Source: Brevundimonas albigilva (GTDB taxonomy: Bacteria; Pseudomonadota; Alphaproteobacteria; Caulobacterales; Caulobacteraceae). From it: 64,000 nucleotides of DNA. The notes under the pieces are model-generated. The model ran no database searches. It was not told the origin of the DNA and saw only the letters and a list, made by a program, of their open reading frames with translations. The DNA is taken from positions 62,001-126,000 of the forward strand of contig NZ_CP097298.1 of NCBI RefSeq assembly GCF_023503965.1, written 5' to 3'. This document shows positions 19,650 through 27,973 of the stretch, piece after piece. The stretch's first letter is position 1, and each line of letters opens with the position of its first letter. The position numbers were made by a program, and so were the translations under genes.

Positions 19650-20069
19650 TTACTGGGCGGGCGGTTGGGCCGGCGCCGCGGACGGCAGGCTGGCCTCGAG
19701 GTCGTCCAGCGAAGGCGCGGCGGGCTGGGCCGGCGTCGCCGGCTGTTGCTGGGCGGGCTGTTGGGATTGGGTCTGGGGCGTGGTGGCCAGGGCGCCGACC
19801 GCATCGGCGTCGATCACCGACTGCGAGGCCCGGTCCATGTTGCCCACGACCGTCAGCACGATGGTCAGGGCGAACAGCGCCGCCGCCAGCCACCAGGTGG
19901 TCATGGTCAGAAGATTGCCCGCGCCCCGCGCGGTCATGAAGCCCGACGGCCCCCCGCCCATGCCCAGCGCGCCGCCTTCGGAGCGCTGCAACAGCACCAC
20001 GCCGGTCAGGGCGATGGCGACCAGGATGATGGCGGCGAGCAGGATGGTCTGGAGCATGGCTTCGTTCAT
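19650..20069 (-). CDS. secG: Preprotein translocase subunit SecG
   Basis: 139 residues. Two hydrophobic helices (about residues 5-25 and 52-74) flank the conserved cytoplasmic loop LLQRSEGGALGMGGGPSGFM with RGAGNLLTMTTWW. SecG stimulates SecA-driven export through SecYEG. The C-terminal 60 residues are a Pro/Gln/Ala-rich tail, as in other alphaproteobacteria. tpiA lies 64 bases upstream in the same direction, the usual tpiA-secG pair. Confidence 0.92.
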   Translation of the reverse strand: MNEAMLQTILLAAIILVAIALTGVVLLQRSEGGALGMGGGPSGFMTARGAGNLLTMTTWWLAAALFALTIVLTVVGNMDRASQSVIDADAVGALATTPQTQSQQPAQQQPATPAQPAAPSLDDLEASLPSAAPAQPPAQ

Positions 20070-20133
20070 GTGGGCGCGAGCGCGCGCCGATCAAGCGGCG
20101 GCCTCTATCACCGAAGACTGTCGGGGGCAAACC

Positions 20134-20883
20134 TCACGCGGCGCGAATGACGGCCAGGAAATCCTCGGCTTGAAGGGAGGCCCCGCCGACCAGGGCGCCG
20201 CCCACCTCCGGCGTGGACAGGATCGCCCGCGCGTTGTCCGGCTTGACGGAGCCGCCGTACAGGATCGGCGCGCGGCCCGCGCCCTGTCCCAGGCGTTCGA
20301 CGACGGCCGATCGGATCGCCGCGTGCATTTCGGCGATCTGCTCCAGGGTCGGCGTCAGGCCCGTGCCGATGGCCCAGATCGGCTCATAGGCCACGGCGAA
20401 GGGCTGTTCAGTCAGACTGTCCGGCAGGGAGGCGGCGACCTGGGCCGTCACGATCGCGACGGCGTCGCCCCGCTCGCGCTGAGCCAGGCTTTCGCCGACG
20501 CAGACGATGGGCTCCAGTCCGGCGGCCACGGCGGCCTCGACCTTCTCCGCGACATCGCGGTCCGTTTCGCCAAAGGCGGTGCGGCGCTCGGAATGGCCCA
20601 GGATCACCAGGCGCGCGCCGGCGTCGGCCAGCATTTCCGCGGACACGGACCCCGTGAACGCGCCCTGCGGCTGGGCATGGCAATCCTGCCCACCCAGTTC
20701 CACGGGGCCGCCCTTCAGCACGCCGCGCATGCGGTCGATCAGCGTCGCGGGCGGACAGAGGCCCACGCGGATCGCGCCGGCGTCGATGACCAGCGCCCGC
20801 GAGAGGCTGGACGCCTGATCCAGCGCGCCTGACAGGCCGTGCATCTTCCAATTGCCGACCACCAACTTCACGGATTGTTTCAT
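20134..20883 (-). CDS. tpiA: Triosephosphate isomerase
   Basis: 249 residues, standard length. It interconverts dihydroxyacetone phosphate and glyceraldehyde 3-phosphate. Motifs: GNWKMHG with the active Lys, ILGHSERRTAFGE with the catalytic His, AYEPIWAIGTG with the catalytic Glu, and ILYGGSVKPDNA as the phosphate-gripping end. It diverges from ppiD (139 bases between starts), so the intergenic region should carry promoters both ways, though I could not single out clear elements. Confidence 0.96.
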   Translation of the reverse strand: MKQSVKLVVGNWKMHGLSGALDQASSLSRALVIDAGAIRVGLCPPATLIDRMRGVLKGGPVELGGQDCHAQPQGAFTGSVSAEMLADAGARLVILGHSERRTAFGETDRDVAEKVEAAVAAGLEPIVCVGESLAQRERGDAVAIVTAQVAASLPDSLTEQPFAVAYEPIWAIGTGLTPTLEQIAEMHAAIRSAVVERLGQGAGRAPILYGGSVKPDNARAILSTPEVGGALVGGASLQAEDFLAVIRAA

Positions 20884-21022
20884 GCCGCCTGTCTAGGCGC
20901 CCCGGAACGACAAGCCAAGGGGGCGCGCCGCATTGCCGCCATCATGCCGTCCTTGCGGGCAGGCCCCTCGCCCGCCTATACGCCGCAGTGACGCCAACCT
21001 CGGCCAGTCCCGGGATTCTCGA

Positions 21023-22930
21023 ATGATCACCGCCTTCCGCGCCTTCTCCCGTTCCAAGTGGGCCGCGGCCCTGCTCGTCCTGATCGCCATCAGTTTCGTG
21101 ATCGTGGGCGCGCGCATGGACGTGTTCTCGAACCTGGGGCCGAAGCATGTGATCGACGCGGGCTCCCGCTCGATGAACGAAGCGGAGTTCCGGGCCGCGT
21201 TCGACCGGGTGCGCGCGAATATCCAGGAGCAGGCCGGCCGTCCCGTGACCAACGAGGACCTGGTGGCCGAGAACATCCCCGGGCGCTTCCTGGAAAGCCA
21301 GACCCAGCAGCTGGGTTTCCTGAACTGGGCCTGGGAGGCGGGCATCCGTCCCGGCAAGGAACTGATCGTCAAGCAGATCCGCCAGATCCCGGCCTTCTTC
21401 AACCAGGTCACGGGCCAGTTCGACCAGCAGGCCTATGAGAGCGCGCTGGCGCAGCAGAACCTGACCCCCGCCATGCTGGAGCAGGACCTGCGCGACCAGT
21501 ATGCGACCGAACATTTCGGCGCGGCCCTGCAGGCGGGCGTCCGCGCCCCGCGCATCTATGGCGCCGTTCTCGCGGGCCAGGCCTTCGAGACGCGCGACGG
21601 CCGCTGGTTCCAGGTCACGGACTCGATGATCGAGCGCCCGGCGGCCCCCACCGACGCCCAGTTGAACGCCTTCATCCAGGAGAACGCGGCGCGGCTGCGC
21701 AGCCCCGAGTTCCGGATGGTTTCGGTCGTGCTGTTCAGCCCGGACGCCGCCACCCGCACCGCGGCGATCTCCGAAGACCGCATTCGCGAACGCTTCGAGT
21801 TCAAGAAGGACAGCCTGGGCCGTCCCGAGACCCGCACCTTCGTGACCCTGACCGCGCCGAATCGCGAGACGGCGCAGAGGATCGCCGCCGCCCTGCGCGC
21901 CGGCCAGTCGCCGGCCGATGCGGGCCGCGCCAACAATGTGCGTCCGGCCGAATTCGCCGGCTCGCCCCGCACCGCCGTGGGCGACCCCGCCGTCGCCGCC
22001 GCCGTCTTCGGCCTGCAGAAGGACCAGGTGTCCGATCCGATCCAGGCCGGCGTGGGCTTCGCGGTGGCCAAGGTGACCGACATCCAGGCGCCGCAACCGG
22101 CCACGCTGGACAGCGCGCGCGAGCAGATCGTTCAGGAGTTGCGCGAGGAAGACGCCAAGGGCGCGACCTATGAGAGCGTCCAGAAGTTCGAAAAGGCGCG
22201 TCAGGACGGCAAGACCCTGGCCGACGCCGCGCGTGAGGCCGGCGCCCGCATCGTCGACCTGCCGCCCGTCACCCAGGACGGCCGTCTGCCCAACGGGCAG
22301 CCCCTGAACGCCCCCGAACAGGTCTTCTCGACCGCCTGGGGCCTGACCAAGGGCGGAGAGAGCGACGTCATAGACGCCGGTCAGGGCCAGTATTTCGCCG
22401 TGCGCGTGAACGACATCCGCCCGGCCGCCCTGCCCAAGCTGGACGAGGTGCGCGCGCCCCTGACCCAGGAGTGGACCCGCCGCGAGGTCCTGCGCCGCGT
22501 CTCGGCCAAGGCCGAGGAACTGGCCGGCCAGGTGCGCGGCGGTCAGGACATCGCCGCCGTCGCGCGCTCGGCCGGCGCCGCCCTGGTGTCTCGCCAGCGG
22601 GTCGGCCGCGACCGCGCCACCCAGGAAGCCGTCGGCCAGGGCGCGCTGCAGGGGCTGTTCGGCCAGGCCAAGGGCCAGGTCTTCGCCCAGCCCTCCGACA
22701 CCGGCTATGTGGTCGGTCGCGTGGATCAGGTCCATGCCGCCGAGCCGTCCGTCGCCGGCCCCGCCGCCGAGGCCGCCCGCTCGCGCATCGCGCAGGACCT
22801 GGCGCAGGGCCTGACCGAAAGCGCCTTCACCGCCGGGGCCGCCCGGTCCAAGGCCAAGAACGATCCCGTGCTGGCGCGTCAGGCGCTCGGCCTGCCGGAT
22901 CAGCCCGCGACGCCCGCTCCGGCGCAATGA
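21023..22930 (+). CDS. ppiD: Membrane-anchored peptidyl-prolyl isomerase / chaperone (PpiD-like)
   Basis: 635 residues from ATG 21023 (MITAFRAFSRSKW); a start 30 codons earlier would add an unlikely basic leader. One transmembrane helix (about residues 12-32) anchors a periplasmic SurA-N-like domain (residues about 35-220), a parvulin-type region in the middle with VFGLQKDQVSDPIQAGVGFAVAKV, and a long C-terminal segment. PpiD helps newly exported proteins fold at the SecYEG exit. The stop overlaps the trpE start (ATGA), so trp genes are co-transcribed with it, an order common in Caulobacterales. Confidence 0.87.
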   Translation: MITAFRAFSRSKWAAALLVLIAISFVIVGARMDVFSNLGPKHVIDAGSRSMNEAEFRAAFDRVRANIQEQAGRPVTNEDLVAENIPGRFLESQTQQLGFLNWAWEAGIRPGKELIVKQIRQIPAFFNQVTGQFDQQAYESALAQQNLTPAMLEQDLRDQYATEHFGAALQAGVRAPRIYGAVLAGQAFETRDGRWFQVTDSMIERPAAPTDAQLNAFIQENAARLRSPEFRMVSVVLFSPDAATRTAAISEDRIRERFEFKKDSLGRPETRTFVTLTAPNRETAQRIAAALRAGQSPADAGRANNVRPAEFAGSPRTAVGDPAVAAAVFGLQKDQVSDPIQAGVGFAVAKVTDIQAPQPATLDSAREQIVQELREEDAKGATYESVQKFEKARQDGKTLADAAREAGARIVDLPPVTQDGRLPNGQPLNAPEQVFSTAWGLTKGGESDVIDAGQGQYFAVRVNDIRPAALPKLDEVRAPLTQEWTRREVLRRVSAKAEELAGQVRGGQDIAAVARSAGAALVSRQRVGRDRATQEAVGQGALQGLFGQAKGQVFAQPSDTGYVVGRVDQVHAAEPSVAGPAAEAARSRIAQDLAQGLTESAFTAGAARSKAKNDPVLARQALGLPDQPATPAPAQ

Positions 22931-24450
22931 CGACGCGGTCGACCGGGGGCGACGTCGAGGCTCTGGAATTCCTGGCCGGCCTGACGGCCAGCCGGCCCCA
23001 GGTGCTGGTCCGACGGGTCATCGACGACCTGGAGACGCCGGTTTCGGCCTTCCTGAAGCTGGGCCGCGACCGACCTTACGCCTGCCTCCTGGAGTCGGTC
23101 GAAGGCGGGGCCGTCAAGGGGCGCTATTCGATCCTGACCCTAGACCCCGACGTCGTCTGGCGATGCCGCGGCGATCGCGCGGAGATCGCCCGGGGCGCGG
23201 ACGCCATCGCCTCGGCCAAGTTCGAGGCCGAGCCGGCGCCCGCTCTGGACTCGCTGCGGGCTCTGATCACCGCTTCGCGCTTCGACCTTCCTCAGGATCT
23301 GCCGCCGATGGCGGCCGGCCTGTTCGGCGTGTTCGGTTACGACGTGGTCCGGTTGCTGGAGCCGCTGGGCGCCGCCAATCCCGATCCTCTGGACCTGCCC
23401 GACGCCGTCCTGACCCGCCCCTCGCTGGTGGCGATCTTCGATTCCGTGAAGCACGAGATCGTGCTGGTGGCGGCCGCCTATCCAGATGCCGGCGCCGATC
23501 CGGCCCGGGCGCTGGAGCAGGCCCAGGGCCGCCTTGACGCCTTCGAGGCGGCCCTGCGTCAACCCTTGCCCCCGCGCGCGCCGGTGCAGGAGACGCCGCC
23601 GCCCCTCTTCGCCTCCGCGGTGGACGAGGCCGCGTTCGGCGCGATGGTCGCGCGCGCAAAGGACTACATCGGGGCGGGCGACATCTTCCAGGTGGTGCTC
23701 AGTCACCGCTTCTCGGCGCCGTGGGGCGACGATCCCTTCGCCTTCTACCGGTCGCTGCGGCGGCAGAACCCCTCGCCCTATCTGTTCTACCTGAACTTCG
23801 ACGGCTTCCAGTTGGCCGGTTCCAGCCCTGAAATCCTGGTCCGTCTGAAGGACGGCGAGGTGACGATCCGCCCGCTGGCCGGAACGCGCGCGCGGGGCGC
23901 GACGCCCGAGCTCGACAAGGCGCTGGAGGCCGAGCTTCTGGCGGATCCCAAGGAACGCGCCGAACACCTGATGCTGCTGGACCTGGGCCGCAACGACGTC
24001 GGCCGCGTGGCCGCGCCCGGCACCGTCGAGGTGACGGAAAGCTTCGTCGTCGAGCGCTACAGCCAGGTGATGCACATCGTCTCCAACGTGCGCGGCAAGG
24101 CGGATCCGAAGCTGGATGCGGTCGACACCCTGCTGGCCGCCCTGCCCGCCGGAACCCTGTCGGGAGCGCCCAAGGTCCGCGCGATGGAGATCATCGACGA
24201 GCTGGAAGGCGAGAAGCGCGGCGTCGGCTATGGCGGCGGCGTCGGCTACATTTCCGCCATCGGCGAGGCGGACATCTGCATCACTCTGCGCACCGCCCTG
24301 TTCGCCGACCAGCGCATCTTCGTCCAGGCGGGCGCGGGCGTCGTCGCCGACAGCGATCCGGCCGCCGAATACGCCGAGACCCGCCACAAGGCGCGCGCGC
24401 CCATGCGGGCCGCCGAGGACGCCTGGCGCTTTCGGATCGACGCCGTCTAG
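22927..24450 (+). CDS. trpE: Anthranilate synthase component I
   Basis: 507 residues. With TrpG it turns chorismate and glutamine into anthranilate. The feedback-binding LLES motif is present (ACLLESVEGG). Catalytic-region motifs: RPLAGTRARGATPELD, DLGRNDVGRVA, ERYSQVMHIVSNV, LPAGTLSGAPKVRAMEIID and FVQAGAGVVADSDPAAEY. The start overlaps the ppiD stop by four bases. It is separated from trpG by about 300 bases that hold a small ORF on the opposite strand. Confidence 0.96.
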   Translation: MTTRSTGGDVEALEFLAGLTASRPQVLVRRVIDDLETPVSAFLKLGRDRPYACLLESVEGGAVKGRYSILTLDPDVVWRCRGDRAEIARGADAIASAKFEAEPAPALDSLRALITASRFDLPQDLPPMAAGLFGVFGYDVVRLLEPLGAANPDPLDLPDAVLTRPSLVAIFDSVKHEIVLVAAAYPDAGADPARALEQAQGRLDAFEAALRQPLPPRAPVQETPPPLFASAVDEAAFGAMVARAKDYIGAGDIFQVVLSHRFSAPWGDDPFAFYRSLRRQNPSPYLFYLNFDGFQLAGSSPEILVRLKDGEVTIRPLAGTRARGATPELDKALEAELLADPKERAEHLMLLDLGRNDVGRVAAPGTVEVTESFVVERYSQVMHIVSNVRGKADPKLDAVDTLLAALPAGTLSGAPKVRAMEIIDELEGEKRGVGYGGGVGYISAIGEADICITLRTALFADQRIFVQAGAGVVADSDPAAEYAETRHKARAPMRAAEDAWRFRIDAV

Positions 24451-24638
24451 CGAGACAGAACGATCGAGGGGTCGTCGATGACCACGCCCGGTCCCAGGAC
24501 CACGACCCCGGCCATCGCGATGGCGGCCGCGGCGGCCAGGGTCGCCGCGCCAAGCGCCGCCAGGCCGCTGGGCGGATCGACCTTGGGAGAGGCCAGCAGC
24601 GCCTTGGCCGCGGCGATGTGTGCGGACAGATCGATCAT
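24447..24638 (-). CDS. Putative 63-residue small membrane protein inside the trp cluster
   Basis: Opposite strand to the trp genes. I choose ATG 24638 because AGGAAAGGG lies eight bases upstream; a start nine codons earlier has no such site. The protein has an amphipathic N-terminal part (MIDLSAHIAAAKALLA), a Pro-Ser linker and one hydrophobic helix (about residues 28-52). Its TAG overlaps the end of trpE by four bases. A good ribosome site and membrane-like composition support it; no family is recognised. Confidence 0.47.
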   Translation of the reverse strand: MIDLSAHIAAAKALLASPKVDPPSGLAALGAATLAAAAAIAMAGVVVLGPGVVIDDPSIVLSR

Positions 24639-24745
24639 GCCGTCGGCCCTTTCCTGTCGTGTCATTGGGCGACCGTGACGGTTAACGTGCGCTTTACCGC
24701 CGCGCCGGCTTGGCGCGGGCGGCGCGCGGGCCTAGAAGCCGGGAC

Positions 24746-25336
24746 ATGATCCTCGTCGTCGATAACTACGACAGCTTCACCTACAACCTCGTCCACTACC
24801 TCGCGGAGTTGGGCGCGCCGACCCATGTCGTGCGCAACGACGACCTGAGCGTCGACGAGGCCTGGGCTCTGAACCCCCAGGCCGTGCTGCTGTCGCCCGG
24901 ACCGTGCGCGCCGGACCAGGCCGGAATCTGCCTGCCCCTGATCGAGCGCGCGCCGATCGACATGCCGATCCTGGGCGTTTGCCTGGGCCACCAATCGATC
25001 GGCCAGGCCTTCGGCGGCGACGTGGTGCGCGCCAAGACCCTGATGCACGGCAAGACCTCGCCCATCCTTCACGACGGGCGCAGCCTGTTCGCCGGCCTGC
25101 CGTCGCCGTTTACGGCCACGCGCTATCATTCGCTCGCCGTGCGGCGCGAAACCCTGCCGGACTGCCTGGAGGTCACCGCCTGGACCGAGGACGGCGAGAT
25201 CATGGGTCTGCAGCACCGCAGCCGGCCGATTCACGGGGTGCAGTTCCATCCCGAATCCATCGCCACCGAGCACGGCCACGCCATGCTGGCGAACTTCCTG
25301 GACATCGCTGGCGTCAAGCGCCTCGCGGCCGCCTGA
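24746..25336 (+). CDS. trpG: Anthranilate synthase component II (glutamine amidotransferase)
   Basis: 196 residues from ATG 24746 ([19 protein letters not shown]). It supplies ammonia from glutamine to TrpE. The nucleophile Cys is in [16 protein letters not shown] and the His/Glu pair in [15 protein letters not shown]. The anthranilate-type block is [12 protein letters not shown]. An upstream in-frame ATG at 24710 would add 12 basic residues not seen in the family. trpD follows after one base. Confidence 0.95.
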   Translation: MILVVDNYDSFTYNLVHYLAELGAPTHVVRNDDLSVDEAWALNPQAVLLSPGPCAPDQAGICLPLIERAPIDMPILGVCLGHQSIGQAFGGDVVRAKTLMHGKTSPILHDGRSLFAGLPSPFTATRYHSLAVRRETLPDCLEVTAWTEDGEIMGLQHRSRPIHGVQFHPESIATEHGHAMLANFLDIAGVKRLAAA

Positions 25337-25337
25337 C

Positions 25338-26374
25338 GTGGCCGACGGGTTCAAGCCGATCCTGGCCCGCCTGGTCGAGGGCCAGCCGCTGACGTCCGAA
25401 CAGGCGCACGACTTCTTCGCCGCCTGCCTGCGCGGCGAACCGACGCCCGCCCAGGTCGCCGCCGCCGTCACCGCCCTGCGCATCCGGGGCGAGACCGTCG
25501 ACGAGATCGCCGCCTTCGCCGGCGCCTGCGCGACGCCGCCCTGACGCTGGACCATCCGTATGAGGTGATCGACACCTGCGGCACAGGCGGGGACGGCCAG
25601 CACACCTACAACATCTCGACCGCCGCGGCGCTTGTGCTCGCTGGCGCGGGGCTGAAGGTCGCCAAGCATGGTAACCGCGCGATCTCTTCGAAATCAGGAT
25701 CATCCGACGTCTTGTCGATCCTGGGCGTGAACCTGACGGCGTCGCCCGCACAGCAGCGGCGGGCGCTGGACGAGGCCGGCATCTGCTTCCTGTTCGCCCC
25801 GGCCTACCACGGGGCCATGCGCCACGTCGGACCGGTCAGGGCGGAAATCGGATTTCGCACGGTGTTCAATCTGTTGGGACCGCTTTCGAACCCCGCGTCG
25901 GCGAAGCGCCAGGTCATGGGCGTCTATGATCCGCGCCTGCTGGAGCCGCTGGCCGAGGTGCTGGGTCGCCTCGGGGCGATCCGGGCCTGGACCGTCCACG
26001 GCCAGGGCCTGGACGAACTGGCCACATCCGGTCCCACGGAGGTGGCGGAATGGAAGGACGGCGCGGTTCGCCGCTTCCAGGTGACGCCCGAGGCGGCCGG
26101 CCTGCCCCGCGCGCCGCTGGACGCCATTCGCGGCGGGGACGGCGAGGCGAACGCCGCCGCCTTGCGCGCCTTGCTCGAGGGGCGGGCCGGCGCCTACCGC
26201 GACATTGTGCTGCTGAACGCGGCCGCCGCGCTTGTGGTATCCGATCGGGCCGCCGACCTGGCCGAAGGGGCGGGGCTCGCGGCGGCGGCCATCGACGACG
26301 GCCGGGCCGCGCAGGCGCTGGAGCGCCTGGCCCGCATCACCTCCACGCCCCCGGAAACGGACGAGGACCAATGA
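25338..26374 (+). pseudogene. trpD: Anthranilate phosphoribosyltransferase, frame broken by a one-base loss
   Basis: Transfers phosphoribose from PRPP to anthranilate. The N-terminal part (GTG 25338, [15 protein letters not shown] to [12 protein letters not shown]) ends at a TGA at 25542-25544. The rest continues in another frame with [29 protein letters not shown] and [17 protein letters not shown]. Restoring an A between 25526 and 25527 turns gcc-tgc-gcg into gcc-atg-cgc, giving [13 protein letters not shown] and a continuous 345-residue protein. The break is thus one base, probably an assembly indel; a real mutation would cause tryptophan auxotrophy unless a second copy exists. Confidence 0.92.
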
Positions 26375-27165
26375 CCGACGTTCTGGAACGCATCGCCGCC
26401 TACAAGCGCGAGGACGTCGCCGCGCGCAAGGCCGCCCGTTCCCAAGATGCGATCGAGGCGCTGGCCTTGGCCGCCTCGGCTCCGCGCGGCTTTCGCGACG
26501 CCCTGGATCGCAAGGTCGAGGAAACCGGTCGTCCCGCCCTGATCGCCGAGATCAAGAAGGCCAGCCCGTCCAAGGGCCTGATCCGCGCCGACTTCGATCC
26601 GCCGGCCTTGGCCCGCGCCTATGAGGCCGGGGGCGCGGCCTGTCTGTCGGTTCTGACCGACGGCCCCAGCTTCCAGGGCGACGACGCCTTCCTGGCCCAG
26701 GCGCGCGCCGCCGTCTCCCTGCCCTGTCTTCGCAAGGACTTCCTGGTCGACCCCTGGCAGGTGGCCGAAAGCCGCGCGCTGGGGGCGGACTGCATCCTGA
26801 TCATCCTGGCGATGGTGGACGACGCCCTGGCCGCCGAGCTGCTGGCGGAGGCCGAGCGGTTCGGCATGGACGCCCTGATCGAAACCCACGACGAGATCGA
26901 AATGGCGCGCGCCTGCGCTCTGGGCGGCGATCTAGTGGGCGTCAACAACCGTTCCCTTCGCACCTTCGAGGTTGATCTCGAAACGACCGAGCGGCTCTCG
27001 ATGCTCAGCCCGGTCAAGGCCCTGCTGGTGGCCGAAAGCGGCATCTTCACACCCGAAGACGTTCAGCGCGTCTCGGCCGCCCACGCCCAGGCCGTTCTGG
27101 TGGGCGAAAGCCTGATGCGGCAGGCCGATGTGGAGGCCGCCACCCGCAGCCTGCTGGCCGCCTGA
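26371..27165 (+). CDS. trpC: Indole-3-glycerol phosphate synthase
   Basis: 264 residues, monofunctional. It closes the indole ring from CdRP. Motifs: [60 protein letters not shown] and [14 protein letters not shown], which hold the usual Lys, Glu, Lys, Glu and Asn active-site residues. The ATG overlaps the trpD stop (ATGA). It is the last trp gene here; lexA follows after 112 bases with its own promoter, with no moaC or moeA in between. Confidence 0.95.
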   Translation: MTDVLERIAAYKREDVAARKAARSQDAIEALALAASAPRGFRDALDRKVEETGRPALIAEIKKASPSKGLIRADFDPPALARAYEAGGAACLSVLTDGPSFQGDDAFLAQARAAVSLPCLRKDFLVDPWQVAESRALGADCILIILAMVDDALAAELLAEAERFGMDALIETHDEIEMARACALGGDLVGVNNRSLRTFEVDLETTERLSMLSPVKALLVAESGIFTPEDVQRVSAAHAQAVLVGESLMRQADVEAATRSLLAA

Positions 27166-27189
27166 TGTCCGGCGGCGAACGCCGTTAAG

Positions 27190-27195
27190 TTGACA
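27190..27195 (+). promoter_or_regulatory. Likely -35 element of the lexA promoter
   Basis: TTGACA lies 88 bases before the lexA ATG and just upstream of the first SOS box. No equally clear -10 is visible; TACAGA at 27211-27216 is a partial match. The LexA sites would cover the -10/start region. Confidence 0.45.
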
Positions 27196-27203
27196 TTAGG
27201 AAG

Positions 27204-27218
27204 GAACACTTACAGAAC
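27204..27218. promoter_or_regulatory. SOS box 1 upstream of lexA (GAAC-N7-GAAC)
   Basis: GAACACTTACAGAAC is an exact match to the alphaproteobacterial LexA operator, a direct repeat with seven bases between half-sites. It lies 59 bases before the lexA start and implies autoregulation. Confidence 0.85.
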
Positions 27219-27228
27219 ATCGCCACAT

Positions 27229-27243
27229 GTTCACGGCTCGTTC
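27229..27243. promoter_or_regulatory. SOS box 2 upstream of lexA (GTTC-N7-GTTC)
   Basis: GTTCACGGCTCGTTC is the same operator in the opposite orientation, 10 bases after box 1. It overlaps an alternative ATG at 27227, which argues that the real start is the downstream ATG at 27278. Confidence 0.83.
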
Positions 27244-27277
27244 CGATTCGACGGAAAGAGCGTATGAGGGCCAGGCG

Positions 27278-27973
27278 ATGCTCACGCGCAAGCAGCACGA
27301 ACTGCTGATGTTCATTCATGAACGGATCCAGGAGACGGGCGTGTCTCCCTCGTTCGACGAGATGAAGGAAGCGCTGGATCTGGCCTCCAAGTCGGGCATC
27401 CACCGTCTGATCACCGCCCTGGAGGAGCGAGGCTTCATCCGCCGCCTGGCGCATCGCGCCCGCGCGCTGGAAGTGATGAAGCTGCCGGAGCAGGCCACCG
27501 CCGGCGCCCCGCGCGGGCGGGCCGGGTTCAAGCCGGACGTGATCGAGGGCGGCGGTTTTCGCGCCCCGGCGCCCGAACCGGCCAACGACGTTCGCGAACT
27601 GCCGCTGCTGGGCAAGATCGCCGCCGGCACGCCCATCGCTGCGATCCAGCACGAGCGAGACCGCCTGCCGGTGCCGGAATCCATGCTGGGCCGGGGCGAT
27701 CACTATGTGCTCGAGATCGAGGGCGATTCCATGATCGAGGCCGGCATCCTGAACGGCGACCTGGTGGTCATCAGAAAGGGCGACACCGCCCACAACGGCG
27801 AGATCGTCGTGGCCCTGGTCGAGGGCGAGGAGGCGACCCTGAAGCGTCTTCGCCGCAAGGGCGCCTCCATCGCGCTGGAGCCGGCGAACCGGAACTACGA
27901 GACGCGCATCTTCGGGCCCGACCAGGTCGAGGTTCAAGGCAAGCTGGTCGGCCTTATCCGTCGCTACCACTGA
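27278..27973 (+). CDS. lexA: LexA repressor of the SOS response
   Basis: 231 residues starting [16 protein letters not shown]. Represses DNA-damage genes until RecA-stimulated self-cleavage. The winged helix-turn-helix covers about residues 1-65 ([20 protein letters not shown]). The Ala-Gly cleavage site is in GKIAAGTPI; the catalytic dyad is Ser in [12 protein letters not shown] and Lys in [11 protein letters not shown]. The linker is longer than in E. coli, as usual for alphaproteobacteria. The start is chosen because GAGGG lies before it and the earlier ATG overlaps an SOS box. The 3' end overlaps the convergent comEC by 20 bases. Confidence 0.96.
   Translation: MLTRKQHELLMFIHERIQETGVSPSFDEMKEALDLASKSGIHRLITALEERGFIRRLAHRARALEVMKLPEQATAGAPRGRAGFKPDVIEGGGFRAPAPEPANDVRELPLLGKIAAGTPIAAIQHERDRLPVPESMLGRGDHYVLEIEGDSMIEAGILNGDLVVIRKGDTAHNGEIVVALVEGEEATLKRLRRKGASIALEPANRNYETRIFGPDQVEVQGKLVGLIRRYH

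Noticed and set aside
22827..24745. trp leader peptide/attenuator before trpE or trpG
   Set aside because: trpE is translationally coupled to ppiD and no Trp-codon-rich leader or alternative hairpins are visible before trpG.
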